Shown here: positions 41,982 to 50,368 of the stretch, one piece after another | Layout of the letters: each line of letters begins with the position of its first letter | Numbering within the stretch: position 1 is the stretch's first letter | NCBI GenBank assembly: GCA_031277685.1 | Contig: JAITLV010000029.1 | Location: 1-64,000 of the forward strand | Length of the DNA stretch: 64,000 nt | DNA from: Sphingobacterium sp. | Lineage (GTDB): Bacteria > Bacteroidota > Bacteroidia > Sphingobacteriales > Sphingobacteriaceae | Reading direction: 5' to 3' | Notes under the pieces: generated by a model | Told to the model about the DNA's origin: nothing | What the model saw: only the letters and a program-made list of their open reading frames with translations | Databases searched by the model: none | Made by a program: the position numbers and the translations under genes

Positions 41982-42497
41982 TTAGGATATATATTCGGTA
42001 AGTTCTGTTTTTAATGTTTTTAATGCTCTCGAAATATGATATTCCACCGCTCTCTCAGAAATATAGAGTTTATGGGCTATTTCTTTGTTGGTGAGCCCCT
42101 GCTCTCTACTCATCCGGAAGACATTTTTACATTGCTTAGGCAGACTATCTACCAGATTTGATATCTTCTTCGCAAGTTCGTCGGCAATTAAGGAATTATC
42201 TATATAATGCTCTTCTCTTGTATTTGAAATATTGTCCAGGTGCTGTTGCCGTGATACTTTATTGCGGATGTATTCAAAAGTTTTGAGCTTTACGGATCTG
42301 ATCAGATAACGTTCTACCTCTACAAGACGAAGTTCCTCCCGTCGCTCCCAAAGCGACTTAAATACATCTTGTACAATTTCTTTGGAATGTTCTTCATCCT
42401 TGATACTGCTCAGGCAAAAAGCAAACATACCTTCCCAATGGCGAAGATATATTTGCTCAAAACCTGCTTTATCTATAATAAAAAACTCCTTTTCCAA
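41982..42497 (-). CDS. RNA polymerase sigma-70 factor, ECF subfamily
   Basis: Region 2 FAFCLSSIKDEEHSKEIVQDVFKSLWERREEL; region 4 LPKQCKNVFRMSREQGLTNKEIAHKLYISERAVEYHISRALKTLK. Confidence 0.95.
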   Translation of the reverse strand: MEKEFFIIDKAGFEQIYLRHWEGMFAFCLSSIKDEEHSKEIVQDVFKSLWERREELRLVEVERYLIRSVKLKTFEYIRNKVSRQQHLDNISNTREEHYIDNSLIADELAKKISNLVDSLPKQCKNVFRMSREQGLTNKEIAHKLYISERAVEYHISRALKTLKTELTEYIS

Positions 42498-42534
42498 AAT
42501 AATCAGTTCCTATTTGTACTGGGCAAAGATAGTC

Positions 42535-42557
42535 TTATTTAGATTCGTTTTAAATAA
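42535..42557. promoter_or_regulatory. Palindromic operator candidate upstream of the sigma factor
   Basis: TTATTTAGATTCGTTTTAAATAA (TTATTTA-N9-TAAATAA). Confidence 0.45.
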
Positions 42558-42560
42558 AAT

Positions 42561-43343
42561 TTATAATTCTTTTACGAATTCTTTGATTGCTTTGCCCGGA
42601 TCTGATGTTTTCATAAAGTTTTCACCGATTAAAAAGCTTTGGAAACCAGCTTTTTTCAATGCTTTAATGGTGTGAGGATTAGAGATACCACTTTCTGAAA
42701 CTTTAATGTATTCGGATGGAATTTTATCCAAAAGTTCATACGAATGATTTAGGTCTACAGAGAAATCTTTTAGGTTTCTATTATTGACACCTATGGCATC
42801 AATCTCGTCAAAAAGATTATCCAAAAGCTCGGCCTCATTATGCACTTCAAGCAATACATTGAGTCCGATCTGACGTGCATATGCTGCAAATTCCTGTACT
42901 TCTTCCTTTTTGAGGCAAGCAGCGATTAAAAGGATGACATCGGCACCATAGGCTTTGGCCTCGGCGATCTGATATTTATCCACAATAAATTCTTTGCGCA
43001 ATATGGGGATATTAATTGCTTCTCTTGCTTTGGAAAGATCTTCAAGACTGCCTTTGAAAAATTCTCCGTCCGTAAGAACAGATACAGCTGAGGCACCTGC
43101 TTCTTCATAGGCCTTGACGACATCTTCAACTTTAGCCGTACTGTTGATATCTCCTTTTGAAGGTGACGCTCGTTTATATTCAGCAATGATCCCTGTCTTT
43201 TCAGGATCTAATATAGATTCCCGAAGTGAAAGGCAGGTTACACCGAAATAAGGGTAGTTCAACAGTTCTTCGAATGGAACTTGGCTCTTCGCCTTTTCTA
43301 CTTCCAGTCTTTTGCGTTCAATGATTTTATCGAGTATAGTCAT
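42561..43343 (-). CDS. trpC: Indole-3-glycerol phosphate synthase
   Basis: ILDKIIERKRLEVEKAK; IIAEYKRASPSKGDI; ESGISNPHTIKALKKAGFQSFLIGENFMKT. Confidence 0.97.
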   Translation of the reverse strand: MTILDKIIERKRLEVEKAKSQVPFEELLNYPYFGVTCLSLRESILDPEKTGIIAEYKRASPSKGDINSTAKVEDVVKAYEEAGASAVSVLTDGEFFKGSLEDLSKAREAINIPILRKEFIVDKYQIAEAKAYGADVILLIAACLKKEEVQEFAAYARQIGLNVLLEVHNEAELLDNLFDEIDAIGVNNRNLKDFSVDLNHSYELLDKIPSEYIKVSESGISNPHTIKALKKAGFQSFLIGENFMKTSDPGKAIKEFVKEL

Positions 43344-43357
43344 TTGTAGTATTAAGA

Positions 43358-43617
43358 TATTAGTATTGAGTATTGAGATTTTAGTACTTTAAGCCTTCGG
43401 CAGACACATTTTCTCTATTTTAATTTTTTAGTATTGCAGTTTAAGTATTGAGACTTTGGTACTTCAAGCCTCGGGCGGACGCGAGGTCTCTATTACGCTT
43501 ACATGCTTTTCATTGCTGTTCTCCTGATATATAAGTGATCATATTACACGGCTTAATGAGGCATAAGCTTGTATAAGTAAGGTCTAAATACTCCTATCTC
43601 AATACGCTATACTAAAA
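43358..43617. repeat. About 260-bp TIR-flanked element with an internal 51-bp direct repeat in the trpG-trpC gap
   Basis: TATTAGTATTGAGTATTGAGAT (43358-43379) vs ATCTCAATACGCTATACTAAAA (43596-43617), about 3 mismatches as inverted repeats; direct repeat at 43369-43419 and 43444-43494. Confidence 0.6.
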
Positions 43618-44184
43618 TAACCAGTTTTCAATTAATTTTTTTCCATTTGTTGTCAGTACCGATTCGGGATGGAACTGCATTCCTCTGACATCATATTCGG
43701 TATGCGTCAGCGCCATAATGATGCCGTTCTCGTCTACCGCCGTCACTTTGAGCGTTTCCGGTAATGTATCTCTATTTACAGCCCATGAATGGTAGCGGCC
43801 TATTCTGGAATCTTTCGGAAAATCCTGGAATAATTTTTCCGATTCATCGGTAACAATAATATTTGTAGCAACACCATGCAAAGGCTTTTCCATGTTAAAT
43901 AATGTACCTCCAAATACTTCAGCGATTGCCTGCTGGCCTAGGCAGATGCCCAATATACTCTTGTGTGGAGCATAGGTTCGGATCACCTCGAGCAATAAAC
44001 CTGCTTCTTCCGGAATTCCGGGACCTGGCGAAAGAAGTATTTTATCGAAAGCTTCCAGTTCCTCCAGTTTGAATTTATCATTTCTCAACACCACATAGTC
44101 CTGTCCCAATTCCTGTAACAAATGAACCAAATTATAGGTGAAAGAATCGTAATTGTCGATGACAACGATTTTATTGCTGCTCAT
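43612..44184 (-). CDS. trpG: Anthranilate synthase component II (glutamine amidotransferase)
   Basis: VIDNYDSFTYNLVHLLQELG; LSPGPGIPEEAG; GICLGQQAIAEVFGG; GMQFHPESVLT. Confidence 0.97.
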   Translation of the reverse strand: MSSNKIVVIDNYDSFTYNLVHLLQELGQDYVVLRNDKFKLEELEAFDKILLSPGPGIPEEAGLLLEVIRTYAPHKSILGICLGQQAIAEVFGGTLFNMEKPLHGVATNIIVTDESEKLFQDFPKDSRIGRYHSWAVNRDTLPETLKVTAVDENGIIMALTHTEYDVRGMQFHPESVLTTNGKKLIENWLF

Positions 44185-44464
44185 AACCTCTTGTTGTATA
44201 GTCCTGATTAAAGTAATTATCTATTTCTTGAAATATCGCTTGGACAAACTCTACTGGCAGGTCGAATTTCTGTGCCAGTGTTGCCTGATTGCTGCTGATA
44301 TTCTTAATAATATGCTGTTCGGTACTGGTATTGTCGTCCAATACTTTTGCCTTATTAAGATATGTTTTCCGCAAAGCTAGCAATTCCACAATGCGGTTGT
44401 CGATGGTGTCGATCGAAACATTGATATGTTGGGTATTGACACAGTATTCTAATGGTCTGATCAT
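44171..44464 (-). CDS. Chorismate mutase-like (AroQ class) protein
   Basis: VSIDTIDNRIVELLALRKTYLNKAKVLDDNTSTEQHIIKN helical CM pattern; overlaps trpE stop and trpG start. Confidence 0.65.
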   Translation of the reverse strand: MIRPLEYCVNTQHINVSIDTIDNRIVELLALRKTYLNKAKVLDDNTSTEQHIIKNISSNQATLAQKFDLPVEFVQAIFQEIDNYFNQDYTTRGYEQQ

Positions 44465-45864
44465 AATGTTTCTGCTAACTGTAATGCTTTTCGCAAAGCG
44501 GCTATTTTATTGTTGACCTCCTGAAGTTCCATTTCAGGATCAGAGTCCAGTACAATTCCACCACCAGCTTGATAGTGGAGCGTATTCTGTTTGCTCAGGA
44601 ATGAGCGAATCATAATCGCATGATTAAAATCACCATTAAAGCCCATAAAACCAATTGCTCCTGAATAGAAAGAACGTTGTAATCCTTCATATCTGTCGAT
44701 GAGTGTCAGTGCCATATGCTTTGGTGCTCCCGATAGTGTGCCTGCGGGGTAGGTATCTCCCACAATGTCAAATGGATTGATATTGTCCTTTAGGACGCCG
44801 GTCACTTTGGAAACCAGGTGGATGATATGCGAGTAGTATTGTGGTTCCATATAAGATTCCACTTTAACCTGTGTACAGTGTCTGCTCAGATCATTACGGG
44901 CAAGATCTACCAGCATCACATGCTCGGAGGTTTCTTTTGGATCCTGTTTTAGCCTAGAGGCAATCTTTTGGTCTTCCTCCATGTTTCCGGTTCTTTTGAA
45001 CGTTCCAGCGATCGGGAAGATCGTTGCTTGCTTGCCGTGGATCCGTAATTGCGCTTCAGGTGACGATCCGAATAATTTAAAGTCACCATAATCGAAATAG
45101 AACAAGTAAGGGGAGGGGTTAATGGAGCGTAATGCGCGGTAGACATTAAATTCATCACCTGAAAATGGTGTTCGGAAGCCTCGGGATGGAACGATTTGAA
45201 AGACATCACCACGTTGGATATGTTCCTTCATCTTTTTGACCAATTGGCGATGTTCTTCATCGGTACGGTTGGAACTTTCCTCTCCGGCTAACTTGAACGT
45301 ATATTCTGGGAAGTTTTTGTTCTGAATCAGGAATTGCATGCGTTCCAGTTCTGATTCTTCATCTTCCAGAAGATGTTCGAAGATATAAAGCTGATTACGG
45401 AAATGGTCGATGGCGATAACATATTTGTAGATATGGTACTGCATAAATGGTATTTTCCGTGCCGGATCGACGGGTGTTGTCAACTTAATATCCTCAAAAT
45501 GTTCGATGCAGTCAAACGTAAAATAGCCGAATAAACCATTGGTGATCAGGTTCAGTTCGGAGATAGTCGAATCTTCAAAAGAATTTCTGAAATCGGAAAC
45601 CTCCTGACGTAATTCGATTTCTTGTGCATTTTTGACAATCCGTTCTTTGCCGGGATAGGTTAAGGTCAATTCCCGCTCATCCAGTTGGATCCCAGCGATG
45701 GGCTGGCAACAGATGTAGCTGATATTGTTGTCACGGCTATGGTAGTCGGAGCTTTCCAATAGGAGTGAATTCGGAAAGATATCCCGTAATCGAAGATAAA
45801 TACTCACCGGTGTTGTTGTGTCGGCGAGCAACTTTCTGCTGTGTGTTTTGAATTTATACTTCAT
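44461..45864 (-). CDS. trpE: Anthranilate synthase component I
   Basis: VPSRGFRTPFSGDEFNVYRALRSINPSPYLFYFDYGDFKLFGSSPEAQLR; TYPAGTLSGAPKHMALTLID. Confidence 0.97.
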   Translation of the reverse strand: MKYKFKTHSRKLLADTTTPVSIYLRLRDIFPNSLLLESSDYHSRDNNISYICCQPIAGIQLDERELTLTYPGKERIVKNAQEIELRQEVSDFRNSFEDSTISELNLITNGLFGYFTFDCIEHFEDIKLTTPVDPARKIPFMQYHIYKYVIAIDHFRNQLYIFEHLLEDEESELERMQFLIQNKNFPEYTFKLAGEESSNRTDEEHRQLVKKMKEHIQRGDVFQIVPSRGFRTPFSGDEFNVYRALRSINPSPYLFYFDYGDFKLFGSSPEAQLRIHGKQATIFPIAGTFKRTGNMEEDQKIASRLKQDPKETSEHVMLVDLARNDLSRHCTQVKVESYMEPQYYSHIIHLVSKVTGVLKDNINPFDIVGDTYPAGTLSGAPKHMALTLIDRYEGLQRSFYSGAIGFMGFNGDFNHAIMIRSFLSKQNTLHYQAGGGIVLDSDPEMELQEVNNKIAALRKALQLAETL

Positions 45865-45901
45865 TTTATTCTTTTTCTTCGCTGTGATAAATTTTATACA
45901 T

Positions 45902-45930
45902 AAAAAAACCCGATACTGGTTAGCATCGGG
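45902..45930 (-). terminator. trp attenuator terminator
   Basis: Minus strand CCCGATGCTaaccAGTATCGGG followed by TTTTTTT. Confidence 0.9.
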
Positions 45931-45970
45931 TTTGGAATTTCCATAAATGGTTTTGGTTGATTATGAAATA

Positions 45971-46048
45971 TTATGACAATACCAATTGATTCCCGATGCT
46001 TATTGCTCCAGGCCACCACCAATTTGTATTTGTATATCTTCGTGTCAT
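45971..46048 (-). CDS. trpL: trp leader peptide (MTRRYTNTNWWWPGAISIGNQLVLS)
   Basis: 25-codon ORF upstream of trpE with three consecutive TGG codons, followed by antiterminator/terminator sequences. Confidence 0.9.
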   Translation of the reverse strand: MTRRYTNTNWWWPGAISIGNQLVLS

Positions 46049-46122
46049 TATTACACAAATTTATAAAAAAAAATAAATAAGCAAAGTTTTTGTGATAAAA
46101 AAACAAAAATTACCCTTATTTC

Positions 46123-46815
46123 TTAATCATTTAATAAATCAGGACGTCTTTCTTGTGTTCTTTTTAGCTGTTGTTCGTGCTTCCAGGTGGCGATATTCGC
46201 TTCATGTCCACTGAGTAGAATATCGGGTACTTTGTGCCCTTTCCAGTCAGCGGGGCGTGTATAGATCGGCGCATCAAGCAATCCATCCTGAAAAGAATCT
46301 GAGAGCGCGGAGGTTTCGTCTGATAAAACTCCGGGGATTAACCGGATGATTGCGTCTGTAACAATTGCCGCCGGAAGTTCGCCGCCAGAAAGTACATAAT
46401 CACCTACCGAGATTTCCTTTGTCACATATATATCGCGGATGCGTTGGTCTATTCCCTTGTAGTGGCCACAGAGAATCATCATGTTACCTTTTGTCGAGAG
46501 CCCGTTTGCAATATCCTGATTGAATGTTTCACCGTCTGGGGTCATATAGATGATTTCATCGTATGTCCGTTCGGCTTGCAATTGTTCAATGCATTTGGCG
46601 AAGGGTTCGATCTGTAGTACCATACCTGAACCACCACCATAAGGGTAATCATCGACGCTTTTGTGCTTATTCGTTGAATAATCTCTTAAATTGTGCACAT
46701 AAATCTCGGCGAGGCCTTTATTCTTTGCACGTTGCAAGATGGAGTGTGCAAATGGACTTTCCAAAAGGTCTGGTAAGACCGTAATAATATCAAAACGCAT
46801 GGCGCAAAGATACAC
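46123..46815 (-). CDS. trmD: tRNA (guanine-N1)-methyltransferase
   Basis: [58 protein letters not shown]. Confidence 0.97.
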   Translation of the reverse strand: MYLCAMRFDIITVLPDLLESPFAHSILQRAKNKGLAEIYVHNLRDYSTNKHKSVDDYPYGGGSGMVLQIEPFAKCIEQLQAERTYDEIIYMTPDGETFNQDIANGLSTKGNMMILCGHYKGIDQRIRDIYVTKEISVGDYVLSGGELPAAIVTDAIIRLIPGVLSDETSALSDSFQDGLLDAPIYTRPADWKGHKVPDILLSGHEANIATWKHEQQLKRTQERRPDLLND

Positions 46816-46884
46816 AAAAATGCACCATTGTCTATTTATAAGATTGATTCGCTTATCTTTGTGCCAAAATTAAGTGTACATACA

Positions 46885-48516
46885 GTGATTGACGTAAATA
46901 ATATTTCTGTTTCCTTTGGGGGAACAACTCTTTTTTCAGATGTGTCTTTCTCCATCAATGAGAATGATAAGATTGCATTGATGGGTAAGAACGGTGCTGG
47001 TAAATCTACCCTGTTGAAAATTATCGCCGGAGTAGGAAAGCCTACGACTGGGAATGTTGCTGGGCCAAAAGATGCTATTATTGCTTATCTACCGCAGCAT
47101 TTGCTAACAGAGGATAATGTGACTGTCTTTGAGGAGACGTCTAAGGCTTTCGAGGAGGTATATGGTATGCGTGATGAGCTGGAGAAGCTGAATGAGCAGT
47201 TGAATATCCGTACTGACTATGAGTCTGACGATTATATGCAATTGATCGAACAGGTATCTGAATTAAGCGAAAAGTTCTATTCGATTGAGGAAGTCAATTA
47301 TGATGCGGAGGTTGAAAAGGTCTTGAAGGGACTCGGTTTTGAGCGTTCGGATTTTACAAGGCAGACGTCTGAGTTTTCCGGTGGCTGGCGGATGCGTATC
47401 GAATTGGCTAAAATATTATTGAAAAAACCTGATTTGATTTTATTGGATGAGCCTACGAACCATATGGATATCGAAAGTATTCAATGGCTGGAGGATTTCT
47501 TGGTCAATTCAGCGAAAGCAGTTATCGTTATCTCCCACGATAGGGCATTTGTCGACAACATTACCAATCGTACGATTGAGGTGACAATGGGGCGCATTTA
47601 TGATTATCGTGCTAAGTATAGCCATTACTTAGAATTACGCCAGGAACGTCGCCAGCATCAGCTAAAAGCGTATGAAGAACAACAACGTTTTATTGCGGAC
47701 AATCAGGAGTTTATTGATCGTTTTAGAGGTACTTATTCTAAAACACTACAGGTGCAGTCGCGGGTAAAGATGTTGGAGAAATTGGAAATTATTGAGATTG
47801 ATGAGGTAGATACATCGGCTCTGCGTCTTAAATTCCCCCCTTCCCCTCGCTCGGGTCAGTATCCTGTCATTGTTGAAGACCTGACGAAAGTTTATGATGA
47901 ACATGTGGTATTCCAAAAAGCAAGCATGGTCATCGAACGTGGCGAAAAAGTTGCTTTTGTAGGGAAGAACGGTGAAGGTAAATCGACCATGATCAAAGCG
48001 ATCATGGGTGAGATTGATTTCGAGGGTACACTGAAAGTAGGGCACAATGCGAAAATTGGTTATTTTGCTCAAAACCAGGCGGCATTGCTTGATGGTGAAA
48101 TGACCGTTTTTGATACCATTGATCAAATCGCGGTCGGTGATGTGCGTGTTAAAATGAAAGACCTTTTGGGTGCTTTTATGTTTAGTGGTGACGATACGAC
48201 AAAAAAGGTCAAGGTATTGTCCGGAGGGGAAAGAACACGTCTGGCAATGATAAAATTATTATTGGAGCCGGTGAATGTGCTGATCCTCGATGAGCCGACA
48301 AACCATTTGGATATGAAAACCAAGGATATTATCAAAGATGCTTTAAAAGATTTCGATGGTACATTGATTCTTGTTTCGCACGATCGTGACTTTTTGGATG
48401 GTCTGGCAGAAAAAGTCTTTGAATTTGGGAACAAACGTGTACGTGAGCACTTCGAGGATATCAAAGGTTTCCTAGAATATAAGAAGATGAGTAGCTTGAA
48501 GGATATTGAACGATAG
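46885..48516 (+). CDS. ABC-F family ATP-binding protein (GTG start at 46885 preferred)
   Basis: Two ABC domains: GKNGAGKSTLLKI / FSGGWRMRIELAKILLKKPDLILLDEPTNHMD and GKNGEGKSTMIKA / LSGGERTRLAM...LDEPTNHLD. Confidence 0.95.
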   Translation: MIDVNNISVSFGGTTLFSDVSFSINENDKIALMGKNGAGKSTLLKIIAGVGKPTTGNVAGPKDAIIAYLPQHLLTEDNVTVFEETSKAFEEVYGMRDELEKLNEQLNIRTDYESDDYMQLIEQVSELSEKFYSIEEVNYDAEVEKVLKGLGFERSDFTRQTSEFSGGWRMRIELAKILLKKPDLILLDEPTNHMDIESIQWLEDFLVNSAKAVIVISHDRAFVDNITNRTIEVTMGRIYDYRAKYSHYLELRQERRQHQLKAYEEQQRFIADNQEFIDRFRGTYSKTLQVQSRVKMLEKLEIIEIDEVDTSALRLKFPPSPRSGQYPVIVEDLTKVYDEHVVFQKASMVIERGEKVAFVGKNGEGKSTMIKAIMGEIDFEGTLKVGHNAKIGYFAQNQAALLDGEMTVFDTIDQIAVGDVRVKMKDLLGAFMFSGDDTTKKVKVLSGGERTRLAMIKLLLEPVNVLILDEPTNHLDMKTKDIIKDALKDFDGTLILVSHDRDFLDGLAEKVFEFGNKRVREHFEDIKGFLEYKKMSSLKDIER

Positions 48517-48638
48517 CATCTAAATCAACAGATGTAAACGTATTCTGCTATTCTATCTTATATAATCATACGCTACAAGTTTTTGTTCAAATCCCGATAT
48601 TTGCCGTACAGAAATCAGAAACTTTATCTTTAAACGAA

Positions 48639-48711
48639 GTCTCCTGAGCTCAGCTGGTGGAGCAACTGACTAGTAACAAGTAGGTCATTGGTTCATCTCG
48701 GTAGGAGGCTC
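48639..48711 (+). tRNA. Degenerate tRNA-Thr-like sequence (possible tRNA pseudogene)
   Basis: Acceptor GTCTCCT/AGGAGGC pairs, D arm GCTC AGCTGGTG GAGC intact; anticodon stem ACTGA/CAAGT and T arm are broken; loop CTAGTAA. Confidence 0.55.
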
Positions 48712-48717
48712 AGCTAT

Positions 48718-48751
48718 AAAAAGCGGCTTTATATAAAAAAGCCGCTTTTTT
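48718..48751 (+). terminator. Strong terminator after the tRNA-like sequence
   Basis: AAAAAGCGGCTTT-atat-AAAAAAGCCGCTTTTTT. Confidence 0.85.
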
Positions 48752-48840
48752 CGCTTCAATTACTACGCTGGTATTGAACCTTTTGTTGTAAACCAACAGA
48801 TAATCCGTATATTGAACTCTCCTAAACATCAATTTTATTT

Positions 48841-50352
48841 ATGATCATTGGATTAGACATTGGGACATCATCTGCGAAAGCTGTTGCATTTGACTACGAA
48901 GGTAACATCTTGTCACAGTATAGTATACCTTATCCCATATTGAACCCGTCGGAAGGCTGGTATGAGCAAGATCCGGAGATTGTTTATGGCGCATGTATTG
49001 AGTCTATAGCACATGTAATGATTAGCTTAAAGCAATCTAGTGACGAGATTCCGAAACCCGTATGTATTTCAGTGAGCAGTGCGATGCACGGACTGATCGC
49101 TGTTGACTCGGCGGGAAAGCCACTTAGCAATTGCATGATATGGGCAGATCGTAGAAGCGAGGATATTGCGGTTGCCTTACAGGCAAGTGAGGTTGGCATG
49201 CTGTTGTACCAACAGACGGGCACACCAATACATCCTATGTCTTTGCTTTGCAAATTAATGTGGATAAAGTCTAACGATCAAAAATTATTTGCTCAGTCGC
49301 ACAAGTTTATCGGTATCAAAGAATTTCTTTTTTACAGGCTCTTTGGAGTTTATGTGATCGATCATTCCATTGCATCTGCAACAGGGCTTTTCGACATACA
49401 TCGCCTAACATGGTCTGATCAGGCCTTAAGATTGACGGGCATATCGGAAGAGCAACTAGCATCGCCAGTTCCGGTCGATTATGTTTTAAATATGCCTAGC
49501 CAAGAAATAGCGGCTTTGATGCATATTCCTGAAGATACCCCCTTTGTTATAGGTGGTAGCGATGGTTGTTTGGCTAATCTGGGGGTAGGGGCTATAAGTC
49601 CTGGGGTGGCTTCGGTGACTGTCGGTACCAGTGGAGCTATTCGTGTTGCAAGTTCGCAGGCAAATCAAGAAAAAAAACAAAGGCTATTTACCTACCTACT
49701 GAGACCAAATGAATATATAATTGGTGGCGCGGTTAACAATGGCGGTGTATTGCGCAACTGGTTTCGAGATAACTTTTTGCATGAATTTACCCAAATGGAA
49801 ACGGATGGAGATTCTTCTGCCTCGTTAAATGCTTTGGTCGACTCCGTTGTTCCCGGGGCAGAGGGCTTGATATTCTTGCCCTATTTAACTGGTGAACGGG
49901 CGCCACATTGGAATTCCAATGCAAAAGGCGTTTATTTTGGAATACAGTTGCATCATGGCAGGGCGCACTTTGCAAGGGCCATGATGGAAGGGATGTTGTT
50001 TGCAATTTACAATGTAGGGATCGCATTAGAGGAGAACACTGGCCCCATTCATACAATCTTTGCAAGCGGTGGCTTAGCGCGTTCATCGTTGTGGGTACAA
50101 ATGCTTGCAGATATTTTCAATAAACCTGTATTCACCAAAAATACGGTAGAAAGCTCTGCATGGGGAGCAGCATTGATAGGCTTGGAAGCATTGAGTATAC
50201 AGAAGGGGGAGCCTACCGTAAAAAACAAGCAAGCGCAGGGAACACAAGATACCGAACGCTATTACAAACCGAGTGCGGAGAATCACGCCGTATATATTAA
50301 AAACTTCCAGAAATTTGAACACCTGTATCAGATATTGGAAGGTGAGTTTTAA
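48841..50352 (+). CDS. FGGY-family carbohydrate kinase (gluconate kinase-like)
   Basis: MIIGLDIGTSSAKAVAFD; GGSDGCLANLGVGAISPGVASVTVGTSGAIR; TGERAPHWN; next to GntP. Confidence 0.92.
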   Translation: MIIGLDIGTSSAKAVAFDYEGNILSQYSIPYPILNPSEGWYEQDPEIVYGACIESIAHVMISLKQSSDEIPKPVCISVSSAMHGLIAVDSAGKPLSNCMIWADRRSEDIAVALQASEVGMLLYQQTGTPIHPMSLLCKLMWIKSNDQKLFAQSHKFIGIKEFLFYRLFGVYVIDHSIASATGLFDIHRLTWSDQALRLTGISEEQLASPVPVDYVLNMPSQEIAALMHIPEDTPFVIGGSDGCLANLGVGAISPGVASVTVGTSGAIRVASSQANQEKKQRLFTYLLRPNEYIIGGAVNNGGVLRNWFRDNFLHEFTQMETDGDSSASLNALVDSVVPGAEGLIFLPYLTGERAPHWNSNAKGVYFGIQLHHGRAHFARAMMEGMLFAIYNVGIALEENTGPIHTIFASGGLARSSLWVQMLADIFNKPVFTKNTVESSAWGAALIGLEALSIQKGEPTVKNKQAQGTQDTERYYKPSAENHAVYIKNFQKFEHLYQILEGEF

Positions 50353-50368
50353 CTAGATGTAAATTATT

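Noticed and set aside
43358-43617. Remnant of trpD in the trpG-trpC gap
   Set aside because: The 270-bp gap is repeat-rich and no TrpD-like translation was apparent in either strand.
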